Of a stretch of 64,000 bases of DNA, positions 1 through 9,068 are shown in pieces (the first letter of the stretch is position 1; each line of letters begins with the position of its first letter). The DNA comes from CBDCYS01 sp965226245. Lineage in GTDB: Bacteria; Acidobacteriota; Terriglobia; Bryobacterales; UBA6623. Under the pieces are notes generated by a model. That model worked only from the letters and a program-made list of their open reading frames with translations. It was not told where the DNA came from and did no database searches. Made by a program: the position numbers and the translations under genes. Location of the stretch: contig CBDDCL010000015.1 in the NCBI GenBank assembly GCA_965226245.1, positions 3,968,001 through 4,032,000 on the forward strand, read 5' to 3'.

Positions 1-75
1 AAGGAAAGCCAATGGGTTTCCCTTGGCCACGCCGCCGTTACCCGGCTCCAACTTGATCGAACCCTCGCGGACAAC
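1..75. other. Short stretch downstream of the helicase gene
   Basis: On the minus strand the frame of the helicase stays open after its TGA stop to the window edge, but there is no convincing start codon and too little sequence to call a gene. A third cassette gene may begin beyond the edge. Confidence 0.3.
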
Positions 76-3000
76 TCAGGCCGAGACAAAGTCGAAGCAG
101 ATCAGCCGAAGATCTTTCCTCTTCAGTCGGCGCACTCGCTGCTCTCCTGGCGGTTGTGGTGCATCACCGTTAGCCCCGAAGCGGTCCTTCAACTCAAGCA
201 CTGCACCCAGCAAAGCTCCGATCTCGCTGTTCCTCTGGAACTCCCGGTACGCCTGCCTTAGCGTGCGAATCTGAACTGCCAACATCGGCTGGCTGAGGAA
301 GCGCACGGCTTCGATCGCCTGCTTACGGTCCACTTCAGGATGGCTCAGGTAACCCTGCAAGACCGTCGCAACCGTCTGCTGAATTGGGTCCACGGATCTC
401 GGAGCCACTCTTGCCGCCTGCTGTTGCTCGAACGACCGCAAAATGTCATCGATCACCTTTTCCTGGAGATCGAAGACCACCCGAAACATCTCGGGATCGA
501 CAACACGTGGGGTGTCTCGGTCGCACGCGATTAGGTTGGCCAAGATGTAGCGATTGTCGATGATGCTCTGATCCTTCCAATCGATGAACTTCCAGAAGTT
601 GAGCTTTCCTCCACTCGGATCGTCCGCCTGGAAGCAAAAGAAAACCCCGTTCGCTCCCGGCTTGATCAAGCCAGAGTGGATTCCGTCAGGCAACGACTCC
701 AGCATGTCCCTTCCGCCGGCATCCAAGAGATCTCGAAGTTGCTGAGCCAGGAACTCGCTGCTCGCCAGTTCGGAAAACTGCTCCTCCTCTTCGACAACGG
801 CCCCGTCTTCCTCGCGAATACGCCTCAGCGTGTTGAAATTGCGAGGGTTGACACTCTCCCCGAGCACACTCGCGTCCAACATTCCAAGGCGATCGATGTT
901 AGCGATCTTCTGATTGAGACTCTGAACCAACCGCAGTAGTCGCTCCAGCCCTTCATCGGGGAACATGTTGTAGATCCAGAGGGTTTCAAAGTCGGTGCCG
1001 ATCCGGTCGATCCGCCCGGCCCGCTGGACCATTCGAGTAGGGTTCCAGTGGAGGTCGTAGTTCAACAAATAGCCGCAGTCTTGAAGGTTTTGACCTTCCG
1101 ACAGTACGTCAGTGGAAATCAGGATGTCCGTCTCTTTGTCAGTCCCAATCCACTCGGGCTTGCGGTTCGCTTTTGGAGCAAAGCTCTGGACCGTGCGTGT
1201 CCTCGTTTTGGCATCAGCGTCGCTGTCCATCCGCCGGACTTGAACACCGCCCAGTTCTTCTCGGAACCGCTTCGCGTCCTCATGCTCCGGGTGCCCCACG
1301 TGGCGATACAGATAGCGAGCGGTATCTTTGAAGTAGGTGAAAATCAGAACCTTTTTGCCTCGCAGCTCCCCTCTAAGAAGGTCCTTCAGGCGCTGGAGCT
1401 TCGCGTCTGTTTCCGGCTCAATGTCTTTGATGCGCTGCCAGATTCCTGACAGCACGTCTCCGTCGTGCTGCAAAGCGTCATGCAAACGGCGCAGATCGTA
1501 CTGCTCGCGATCCACCGTTTCCATGCCTTCTAAGCTGCGTTTGGCCTCTTCGCTGGCATCCATCTCATCGGCCAAAGAGGTTGGCATCGCGTCGTCTTCT
1601 TCGTCTTCACGAGCCAGATAGCGAATGGCTCTACGAAAGTCGGTGCTCGGGAGTATGCGCCCATCCAGGATGTACGACTCGAACGTCTTGATGAACGCCA
1701 GCGCTCGTCGGACGCTGATCCGGAACGCCTCGACGCTCGATTCAAAGCGCTTCAGGTACCGGCTCTTGAAGATCCCCACAAGAGCTTGCTCACGGCCCGC
1801 CTCGAAGTCGTCCACCTCAACGCCCGCTTTCTTGTAGGCTTCTAGGTTGTAGGGAGCTAGCTTCAGGCTTTCAATTCCGGAGACGATTTCGTCATAGATG
1901 CCGCCGCAGACAGCCTCCAGGTTGTACTGAACCGTCCTGAGTTTCCGCTTGGGAAAGTAGATCTTCTTGCCGGCAATGGTTGCCTCGGGATATGCGCTTC
2001 GGATGAACGGCCGTGTTCTCCGAATAACGATTTCCTCCAAGATGTTGAATAACGCTCCTACATTCCCGTTCTGCCGCGCTTCCCTTCGGGCTTGCCGGAA
2101 GTAGCGGTAAAGATCCCCAATCCCGACGGCTGAGAAGTAGCTGCGGTCGCCCTGCGTGATCAAGGCGATCTGGTTGTAGAGATCAAACAGATCGTTGTTG
2201 ACCGGCGTCGCCGTGAGCAGGATGATCTTTTTGCGCAACCCGTCCCGGCCACGCCCACCATTGGCTCCAAGAACACTCTCGATCGCGGCATAGCGCTGAG
2301 CATTCCGGTTGCGGAAGTTGTGAGACTCATCGACGAGGATCACGTCCGCGTCACTCCACGGCGCTGGGTCGAACTCCTCCCTCCCCAGCTCCTCCTGAGA
2401 CAAGACTGCCGCCGAGACTGTGGCTTCTTGCAGTTCGCCTTGCCACATGTCCCTCAGACTCGCCGGGCAAATAACCAGCGCCTTCTGTCGCATGTGATAG
2501 GCAAAGTCTTCCAGTAGCTTTTTGCCGATCCAGGTTTTGCCGAGCCCCACTGAGTCGGCGATCATTACGCCGTCGTGCCGGGCAAGGATCTTCCGCGCTT
2601 TCTTGACTGCATCCTCCTGGAACTCAGCCAGCTCCACGGCGGAGCGGGTCGGCGAGGGCGTCTCGTCTTCCAGCTCACCTTTGAAGTACTCGTAAAGGGC
2701 TTTCATGTAAACCTGATACGGCGAGTACTCTTTCCGTCCAAACTTCGACTCGTCCAACAGCGTGATCAGATCAGTTTTGAAGTCGCGTGCGTCAACCCAC
2801 TGGCGGTCGAACCAAGCCGACAGATCGATGATGGCGCGAGCTCCGACTTCGCTCTTGAGTAGTTGGCGGTTCTCCGCGGCGATTCGGTCGCTGGGACGTG
2901 CATCGGAAAGCCAGCGCACGGCCTCGGCGGCCTCGATGTCTTCGGCTTCCGAAGGCTCCAGTAACACCTTGTGGGCCAAATTCAGCTCGCGATTTGAGGT

Positions 3001-3477
3001 CAGGCCCGGACGAGTGAAGTTCGAGGAACCAACGACGGCGACGATCGGCCGAAACCTGTCGAACAGCATTTGTTGTCCTGGCCGATCGGAGTAGAAGATC
3101 CAACACTTAGCGTGAAGAAACCCCTCCTGGTGAACCCGGACCAGCACGGAGTCTCGTTGGAGGAAGGCGATAAGGTCCTCAACAACGCGGAGAGTCTTTT
3201 CGTCAAACGGTAAGTCCTCCAGATCCCGGCGAAGTAGTCCCTTCACATCCTCGGATTGCGGTCTGAGGCCGACTTGCTCGCCCTGGCTAGGCTCCGCGCC
3301 CAGCAAGAGGCGAAAGTTGTCAAGCCCCACCAAACCATGATGAAGCAGCTCGAATCCCCCCACGGTAAAGTATGCTGTTGCGATGTCCAGCGCCCGACCT
3401 CGGTAAGCTCCAAGCAGATCGGATAGGACATCGTGGAGGCGATTCGACTGATTATCGATGACGTAGGGGATTCTCAT
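76..3477 (-). CDS. PLD-domain SNF2-family helicase of a methylase-helicase cassette
   Basis: A 1,133-residue protein with an N-terminal phospholipase-D-like domain (HAK at about 122-124 followed by VGSSNF near 149, the HKD-type signature) joined to a superfamily-2 SNF2 helicase. Walker A (GLGKT) lies near 311-315, the DESH Walker B near 383, TATP soon after, and the QRAGRIDRIG arginine-finger motif near 820. Its ATG overlaps the TGA of the upstream methylase (ATGA), so the two were one operon. SNF2 helicase plus Eco57I-type methylase is the pairing seen as drmD/drmMI in class 1 DISARM and in other anti-phage cassettes. drmA, drmB and drmC are not visible here, so that assignment is only an inference. 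This gene is uninterrupted, unlike its partner, although polarity from the upstream insertions probably reduces its expression. Confidence 0.88.
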   Translation of the reverse strand: MRIPYVIDNQSNRLHDVLSDLLGAYRGRALDIATAYFTVGGFELLHHGLVGLDNFRLLLGAEPSQGEQVGLRPQSEDVKGLLRRDLEDLPFDEKTLRVVEDLIAFLQRDSVLVRVHQEGFLHAKCWIFYSDRPGQQMLFDRFRPIVAVVGSSNFTRPGLTSNRELNLAHKVLLEPSEAEDIEAAEAVRWLSDARPSDRIAAENRQLLKSEVGARAIIDLSAWFDRQWVDARDFKTDLITLLDESKFGRKEYSPYQVYMKALYEYFKGELEDETPSPTRSAVELAEFQEDAVKKARKILARHDGVMIADSVGLGKTWIGKKLLEDFAYHMRQKALVICPASLRDMWQGELQEATVSAAVLSQEELGREEFDPAPWSDADVILVDESHNFRNRNAQRYAAIESVLGANGGRGRDGLRKKIILLTATPVNNDLFDLYNQIALITQGDRSYFSAVGIGDLYRYFRQARREARQNGNVGALFNILEEIVIRRTRPFIRSAYPEATIAGKKIYFPKRKLRTVQYNLEAVCGGIYDEIVSGIESLKLAPYNLEAYKKAGVEVDDFEAGREQALVGIFKSRYLKRFESSVEAFRISVRRALAFIKTFESYILDGRILPSTDFRRAIRYLAREDEEDDAMPTSLADEMDASEEAKRSLEGMETVDREQYDLRRLHDALQHDGDVLSGIWQRIKDIEPETDAKLQRLKDLLRGELRGKKVLIFTYFKDTARYLYRHVGHPEHEDAKRFREELGGVQVRRMDSDADAKTRTRTVQSFAPKANRKPEWIGTDKETDILISTDVLSEGQNLQDCGYLLNYDLHWNPTRMVQRAGRIDRIGTDFETLWIYNMFPDEGLERLLRLVQSLNQKIANIDRLGMLDASVLGESVNPRNFNTLRRIREEDGAVVEEEEQFSELASSEFLAQQLRDLLDAGGRDMLESLPDGIHSGLIKPGANGVFFCFQADDPSGGKLNFWKFIDWKDQSIIDNRYILANLIACDRDTPRVVDPEMFRVVFDLQEKVIDDILRSFEQQQAARVAPRSVDPIQQTVATVLQGYLSHPEVDRKQAIEAVRFLSQPMLAVQIRTLRQAYREFQRNSEIGALLGAVLELKDRFGANGDAPQPPGEQRVRRLKRKDLRLICFDFVSA

Positions 3478-3872
3478 CCTGAATTTTCAGCATCTCCGAG
3501 ACGAGCCCGTACATGCCCGGCATCCCCATTCGTCAAGCCGAAGCAGGCAAACAGCACATCGTCGATTACCGCTTGAATCTCCTCGCTCTCAGGCGCGAGA
3601 AATGCCCTCTCCGATCGACTTCTTAGTTCTCTAGAGACTTCGATCTCTTCGATGCGCTCCGCCAGAGCCACCAAAACTTCCATAGAGTTCCGCAACATGC
3701 AACCGTGTTGACACCGATGAATTTTCACCAGGAGCTGACGAATATCGTTCCAACGCCCTTGCTCCAACATCACCCTCCAATCGCTAAAGTCTGGTCCGTC
3801 AACCACCTTAGGAACGGGAAGAGTCGAGATCTGATAGTAGCTGACATGTGCGTTAGTGCTAATCATTCGGAA
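3474..3872 (-). pseudogene. C-terminal fragment of the Eco57I-type methylase
   Basis: About 132 codons ending in a TGA that overlaps the helicase ATG. It begins with the FRMISTNAHVSYYQI block that closes the target-recognition region in this family and ends in a helical tail. Its upstream boundary is the attcggaa duplication of IS copy A. Confidence 0.8.
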
Positions 3873-4899
3873 ATGGGGTATTTAGTTGACTCCAGTAGCC
3901 ACAATATGTTGTGGTTGGGGGCATGAAGGAGGACTACCCCCGAAACCTCGTCGAGTTGGAAGCTCGATTCTCGACCGAGGAGGCGTGCCGGGAGTACCTG
4001 CTGAAGCTGCGCTGGCCGGAGGGGTTCGTGTGCCCGCGCTGTGGGATCCAGTCCTCATGGGCCAGCAAACGCAATCTGCTGCTCTGCGCCGACTGCGGTT
4101 ACCAGGCCTCGGTGACGGCGGGCACGATTTTCCAGGACACCCGCAAGCCCTTGACGTTGTGGTTCCGGGCGGCTTGGTGGGTGACAACGCAAAAAGGCGG
4201 GGCCAGCGCGCTGGAGTTGCAGCGGGTCTTGGGTTTGGGTAGCTATGTAACCGCCTGGACCTGGCTGCACAAGTTCCGCCGCGCCATGGTGCGCCCCGGT
4301 CGCAATCGGCTGGTCGGCCGGGTGGAGGTGGACGAAACGTATGTGGGCGGAGTCGAAGAGGGCGTCCGAGGTCGCGAAATGGTTGGCAAAGCGTTAGTTG
4401 CGGTTGCTGCCGAGGAGGATGGGCGCGGTATGGGTCGCATCCGGCTCCGTCGGATCGCGGATGCCTCAGCGGCGAGCTTGGAAGCCTTTGTCGAAGAAGC
4501 TATCCAACCTGGCAGCCTCGTGCACACCGACGGCTGGGAAGGCTATGCGGGATTGGAGAACAAAGGATACCGCCATGAAGTCACCGTGCTGCGCGGGAAG
4601 CGGCAATCGGCGAGTAAGCTGCTGCCGAGAGTCCATCGTGTCGCCTCTCTGCTAAAGCGCTGGCTGTTGGGGACCCACCAGGGGGCTGTCAGTCACGAGT
4701 ATTTGGACTACTACCTGGACGAGTTCACGTTCCGCTTCAACCGGCGGACCTCACGGTCGCGCGGCAAACTTTTCTATCGCCTCCTCCAGCAGGCGGTCGC
4801 CGCCGACCCTGCTCCCTATAAGACAATGGTCGAGGCCACCAGGGCCGGCACCCCCACCCCCAAGATGTAGTGGCTACTGGAGTCAACTAAATACCCCAT
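3873..4899 (+). mobile_element. IS1595-family insertion sequence, copy A
   Basis: A 1,027-bp element with perfect 30-bp terminal inverted repeats (outer bases ATGGGGTATTTAGTTGACTC) and one transposase gene. It is flanked by an 8-bp duplication, attcggaa, at 3865-3872 and 4900-4907. IS1595 elements are known for 8-bp duplications and single-ORF transposases of about 300 residues. This copy interrupts the C-terminal part of the methylase gene and lies 30 bp from copy B in the same orientation. Confidence 0.93.
3923..4870 (+). CDS. IS1595-family transposase (copy A)
   Basis: 315 residues from the ATG at 3923. A GTG four codons upstream is possible but lies inside a hairpin. The N-terminal zinc ribbon has C37, C40, C55 and C58 (CPRC and CADC). 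The catalytic core shows VEVDETYVGG with D137 and HTDGWEGY with D203. It ends with the VHRVASLLKRW block around K245 and FRFNRR, the ISXO2-like (DDE_Tnp_IS1595) fold. A hairpin, CCACAATATGTTGTGG at 3899-3914, covers the upstream region and could limit translation from read-through transcripts. The protein is predicted to cut and rejoin the 30-bp ends. The other eleven intact copies in the window encode the same residues. Confidence 0.93.
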   Translation: MKEDYPRNLVELEARFSTEEACREYLLKLRWPEGFVCPRCGIQSSWASKRNLLLCADCGYQASVTAGTIFQDTRKPLTLWFRAAWWVTTQKGGASALELQRVLGLGSYVTAWTWLHKFRRAMVRPGRNRLVGRVEVDETYVGGVEEGVRGREMVGKALVAVAAEEDGRGMGRIRLRRIADASAASLEAFVEEAIQPGSLVHTDGWEGYAGLENKGYRHEVTVLRGKRQSASKLLPRVHRVASLLKRWLLGTHQGAVSHEYLDYYLDEFTFRFNRRTSRSRGKLFYRLLQQAVAADPAPYKTMVEATRAGTPTPKM

Positions 4900-4929
4900 A
4901 TTCGGAAATGCCATTCGCAATATGCGCTG

Positions 4930-5956
4930 ATGGGGTATTTAGTTGACTCCAGTAGCCACAATATGTTGTGGTTGGGGGCATGAAGGAGGACTACCCCCGA
5001 AACCTCGTCGAGTTGGAAGCTCGATTCTCGACCGAGGAGGCGTGCCGGGAGTACCTGCTGAAGCTGCGCTGGCCGGAGGGGTTCGTGTGCCCGCGCTGTG
5101 GGATCCAGTCCTCATGGGCCAGCAAACGCAATCTGCTGCTCTGCGCCGACTGCGGTTACCAGGCCTCGGTGACGGCGGGCACGATTTTCCAGGACACCCG
5201 CAAGCCCTTGACGTTGTGGTTCCGGGCGGCTTGGTGGGTGACAACGCAAAAAGGCGGGGCCAGCGCGCTGGAGTTGCAGCGGGTCTTGGGTTTGGGTAGC
5301 TATGTAACCGCCTGGACCTGGCTGCACAAGTTCCGCCGCGCCATGGTGCGCCCCGGTCGCAATCGGCTGGTCGGCCGGGTGGAGGTGGACGAAACGTATG
5401 TGGGCGGAGTCGAAGAGGGCGTCCGAGGTCGCGAAATGGTTGGCAAAGCGTTAGTTGCGGTTGCTGCCGAGGAGGATGGGCGCGGTATGGGTCGCATCCG
5501 GCTCCGTCGGATCGCGGATGCCTCAGCGGCGAGCTTGGAAGCCTTTGTCGAAGAAGCTATCCAACCTGGCAGCCTCGTGCACACCGACGGCTGGGAAGGC
5601 TATGCGGGATTGGAGAACAAAGGATACCGCCATGAAGTCACCGTGCTGCGCGGGAAGCGGCAATCGGCGAGTAAGCTGCTGCCGAGAGTCCATCGTGTCG
5701 CCTCTCTGCTAAAGCGCTGGCTGTTGGGGACCCACCAGGGGGCTGTCAGTCACGAGTATTTGGACTACTACCTGGACGAGTTCACGTTCCGCTTCAACCG
5801 GCGGACCTCACGGTCGCGCGGCAAACTTTTCTATCGCCTCCTCCAGCAGGCGGTCGCCGCCGACCCTGCTCCCTATAAGACAATGGTCGAGGCCACCAGG
5901 GCCGGCACCCCCACCCCCAAGATGTAGTGGCTACTGGAGTCAACTAAATACCCCAT
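4930..5956 (+). mobile_element. IS1595-family insertion sequence, copy B
   Basis: Full-length copy flanked by atgcgctg at 4922-4929 and 5957-5964, inserted in the methylase gene 30 bp from copy A. Confidence 0.93.
4980..5927 (+). CDS. IS1595-family transposase (copy B)
   Basis: Intact 315-residue transposase, identical in sequence to that of copy A. It is transcribed against the methylase it interrupts. Confidence 0.92.
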   Translation: MKEDYPRNLVELEARFSTEEACREYLLKLRWPEGFVCPRCGIQSSWASKRNLLLCADCGYQASVTAGTIFQDTRKPLTLWFRAAWWVTTQKGGASALELQRVLGLGSYVTAWTWLHKFRRAMVRPGRNRLVGRVEVDETYVGGVEEGVRGREMVGKALVAVAAEEDGRGMGRIRLRRIADASAASLEAFVEEAIQPGSLVHTDGWEGYAGLENKGYRHEVTVLRGKRQSASKLLPRVHRVASLLKRWLLGTHQGAVSHEYLDYYLDEFTFRFNRRTSRSRGKLFYRLLQQAVAADPAPYKTMVEATRAGTPTPKM

Positions 5957-6877
5957 ATGCGCTGTTCAACAAACACAACACAAATCGCAGAGGCAGCTTG
6001 CTACCTTCTTCCGGGATGTAGTTAACGACATGATTGCAAAAATAACCAGGTGGCAGATAGGCCGCTATGATTCTTCGGTAGTTGTTTTGGGGCGAGCTTT
6101 CCTGCCAAATTACTCTTGCTTCGTTGTGATGATGCACTTTCTCACTTCTCGGCTTTCCGGCCACAAACTCGTCTTGTTTAAGGTACAGAGCTTCGCCCTG
6201 CGAAGCTGACCGAATTGCATAGCGCGTGATATTCGCGCCCCTCACAACTTCGGGTCCGTCTTCCGGATCGCGTGTTACGTAGCCGCGTCTGCCGTCTGTC
6301 GTTTCATTGACCTCGCCCTGGAAACCACAACACAGGTCGCCAATTCTCTGGATGCTCGTCAGCCCGAGGGTCCGGGTCGCGATATTCCAATCCGCCTGAG
6401 TGCACGAGGGTATGGTTTGATTTGATGGATCGAAACTTGCTATCTGATTAGGCTCTAGGTTGACGCACGCCGCATTGTTCTCGAATATCCGTCCTGGGTA
6501 GGCTCGCATCTTGAACCGCTTTGCAGCTCGGCCTCTGTCCGCGACGAACACCGTAGTGGACAGTTTGGCCTCTGGAAACACTCGCCTCTTGGGGTCATCC
6601 TTTTGGGGGAAAGCATGCACTTCCCGTAGTCCAACTTTGCGTAGAAGTAGCTGCCGCACGCCCTTAGCTTGGTCGTCCCCGAGCAACGTCATGGGGACGA
6701 TGAAGGATACTTGACCCTCTTGACTGAGAAGCTCCACAGCCCGGCATATGAAGAGCTTGTACAGATTGTTTTTTCCGTTGAGGGTTGGCGCGTACAGATG
6801 CTGCGATCGGAAGAAGGTTTTCTCTTCGCTAATATCCCTCCCAAGTTCTTTCTCAGCAAGTACGTCGTACGGCGGAT
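5957..6877 (-). pseudogene. Methylase fragment: post-NPPY catalytic and target-recognition region
   Basis: About 307 codons starting YDVLAEKELGRD, which completes the NPPY motif cut by IS copy C. It contains the LYKLFICRAVELL helix, the GQVSFIVPMTLLGD strand, and the recognition segment with ANITRYAIR and the Y-FCNHVVNYI pocket. It ends at LLNSAY, where copy B is inserted. Rejoining through the 30-bp piece at 4900-4929 adds CEWHF and continues into the C-terminal fragment without a frameshift. Confidence 0.8.
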
Positions 6878-7904
6878 ATGGGGTATTTAGTTGACTCCAG
6901 TAGCCACAATATGTTGTGGTTGGGGGCATGAAGGAGGACTACCCCCGAAACCTCGTCGAGTTGGAAGCTCGATTCTCGACCGAGGAGGCGTGCCGGGAGT
7001 ACCTGCTGAAGCTGCGCTGGCCGGAGGGGTTCGTGTGCCCGCGCTGTGGGATCCAGTCCTCATGGGCCAGCAAACGCAATCTGCTGCTCTGCGCCGACTG
7101 CGGTTACCAGGCCTCGGTGACGGCGGGCACGATTTTCCAGGACACCCGCAAGCCCTTGACGTTGTGGTTCCGGGCGGCTTGGTGGGTGACAACGCAAAAA
7201 GGCGGGGCCAGCGCGCTGGAGTTGCAGCGGGTCTTGGGTTTGGGTAGCTATGTAACCGCCTGGACCTGGCTGCACAAGTTCCGCCGCGCCATGGTGCGCC
7301 CCGGTCGCAATCGGCTGGTCGGCCGGGTGGAGGTGGACGAAACGTATGTGGGCGGAGTCGAAGAGGGCGTCCGAGGTCGCGAAATGGTTGGCAAAGCGTT
7401 AGTTGCGGTTGCTGCCGAGGAGGATGGGCGCGGTATGGGTCGCATCCGGCTCCGTCGGATCGCGGATGCCTCAGCGGCGAGCTTGGAAGCCTTTGTCGAA
7501 GAAGCTATCCAACCTGGCAGCCTCGTGCACACCGACGGCTGGGAAGGCTATGCGGGATTGGAGAACAAAGGATACCGCCATGAAGTCACCGTGCTGCGCG
7601 GGAAGCGGCAATCGGCGAGTAAGCTGCTGCCGAGAGTCCATCGTGTCGCCTCTCTGCTAAAGCGCTGGCTGTTGGGGACCCACCAGGGGGCTGTCAGTCA
7701 CGAGTATTTGGACTACTACCTGGACGAGTTCACGTTCCGCTTCAACCGGCGGACCTCACGGTCGCGCGGCAAACTTTTCTATCGCCTCCTCCAGCAGGCG
7801 GTCGCCGCCGACCCTGCTCCCTATAAGACAATGGTCGAGGCCACCAGGGCCGGCACCCCCACCCCCAAGATGTAGTGGCTACTGGAGTCAACTAAATACC
7901 CCAT
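6878..7904 (+). mobile_element. IS1595-family insertion sequence, copy C
   Basis: Full-length copy flanked by cggcggat at 6870-6877 and 7905-7912. It is inserted inside the codons of the methylase NPPY motif. Confidence 0.93.
6928..7875 (+). CDS. IS1595-family transposase (copy C)
   Basis: Intact and identical in residues to the copy A transposase, with the zinc ribbon and both catalytic aspartates present. Confidence 0.92.
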   Translation: MKEDYPRNLVELEARFSTEEACREYLLKLRWPEGFVCPRCGIQSSWASKRNLLLCADCGYQASVTAGTIFQDTRKPLTLWFRAAWWVTTQKGGASALELQRVLGLGSYVTAWTWLHKFRRAMVRPGRNRLVGRVEVDETYVGGVEEGVRGREMVGKALVAVAAEEDGRGMGRIRLRRIADASAASLEAFVEEAIQPGSLVHTDGWEGYAGLENKGYRHEVTVLRGKRQSASKLLPRVHRVASLLKRWLLGTHQGAVSHEYLDYYLDEFTFRFNRRTSRSRGKLFYRLLQQAVAADPAPYKTMVEATRAGTPTPKM

Positions 7905-8009
7905 CGGCGGATTTCCGAGCACAACAGCGAAACCCGTGGCCTGTTTCGATATCCCCGTCCTCCTTAGAAAGACTTCCGGGAACTCAAGTTCCCAATGGGA
8001 AAAACCATG
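7905..8009 (-). pseudogene. Methylase fragment carrying WELEFPEVF and most of the NPPY motif
   Basis: About 35 codons between IS copies C and D, reading HGFSHWELEFPEVFLRR and ending GNPP. The fragment upstream (9038-9066) supplies LAKEAATEHGF. Copy C sits inside the catalytic tetrapeptide, between the second proline and the tyrosine. Confidence 0.78.
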
Positions 8010-8010
8010 A

Positions 8011-9037
8011 ATGGGGTATTTAGTTGACTCCAGTAGCCACAATATGTTGTGGTTGGGGGCATGAAGGAGGACTACCCCCGAAACCTCGTCGAGTTGGAAG
8101 CTCGATTCTCGACCGAGGAGGCGTGCCGGGAGTACCTGCTGAAGCTGCGCTGGCCGGAGGGGTTCGTGTGCCCGCGCTGTGGGATCCAGTCCTCATGGGC
8201 CAGCAAACGCAATCTGCTGCTCTGCGCCGACTGCGGTTACCAGGCCTCGGTGACGGCGGGCACGATTTTCCAGGACACCCGCAAGCCCTTGACGTTGTGG
8301 TTCCGGGCGGCTTGGTGGGTGACAACGCAAAAAGGCGGGGCCAGCGCGCTGGAGTTGCAGCGGGTCTTGGGTTTGGGTAGCTATGTAACCGCCTGGACCT
8401 GGCTGCACAAGTTCCGCCGCGCCATGGTGCGCCCCGGTCGCAATCGGCTGGTCGGCCGGGTGGAGGTGGACGAAACGTATGTGGGCGGAGTCGAAGAGGG
8501 CGTCCGAGGTCGCGAAATGGTTGGCAAAGCGTTAGTTGCGGTTGCTGCCGAGGAGGATGGGCGCGGTATGGGTCGCATCCGGCTCCGTCGGATCGCGGAT
8601 GCCTCAGCGGCGAGCTTGGAAGCCTTTGTCGAAGAAGCTATCCAACCTGGCAGCCTCGTGCACACCGACGGCTGGGAAGGCTATGCGGGATTGGAGAACA
8701 AAGGATACCGCCATGAAGTCACCGTGCTGCGCGGGAAGCGGCAATCGGCGAGTAAGCTGCTGCCGAGAGTCCATCGTGTCGCCTCTCTGCTAAAGCGCTG
8801 GCTGTTGGGGACCCACCAGGGGGCTGTCAGTCACGAGTATTTGGACTACTACCTGGACGAGTTCACGTTCCGCTTCAACCGGCGGACCTCACGGTCGCGC
8901 GGCAAACTTTTCTATCGCCTCCTCCAGCAGGCGGTCGCCGCCGACCCTGCTCCCTATAAGACAATGGTCGAGGCCACCAGGGCCGGCACCCCCACCCCCA
9001 AGATGTAGTGGCTACTGGAGTCAACTAAATACCCCCT
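8011..9037 (+). mobile_element. IS1595-family insertion sequence, copy D
   Basis: Full-length copy with aaaccatg duplicated at 8002-8009 and 9038-9045. One extra A precedes the left end, and the right end reads CCCCCT rather than CCCCAT, the only end change of this kind in the window. Confidence 0.92.
8061..9008 (+). CDS. IS1595-family transposase (copy D)
   Basis: Intact 315-residue transposase. The terminal change at its right end lies outside the gene. Confidence 0.92.
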   Translation: MKEDYPRNLVELEARFSTEEACREYLLKLRWPEGFVCPRCGIQSSWASKRNLLLCADCGYQASVTAGTIFQDTRKPLTLWFRAAWWVTTQKGGASALELQRVLGLGSYVTAWTWLHKFRRAMVRPGRNRLVGRVEVDETYVGGVEEGVRGREMVGKALVAVAAEEDGRGMGRIRLRRIADASAASLEAFVEEAIQPGSLVHTDGWEGYAGLENKGYRHEVTVLRGKRQSASKLLPRVHRVASLLKRWLLGTHQGAVSHEYLDYYLDEFTFRFNRRTSRSRGKLFYRLLQQAVAADPAPYKTMVEATRAGTPTPKM

Positions 9038-9068
9038 AAACCATGTTCTGTAGCCGCTTCCTTGGCTA

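Noticed and set aside
3886..4870. Open frames of 71, 85, 94, 101 and 118 residues repeated in every IS copy
   Set aside because: They are other-frame shadows of the transposase gene with no independent start signals; the same set recurs at every copy because the DNA is identical.
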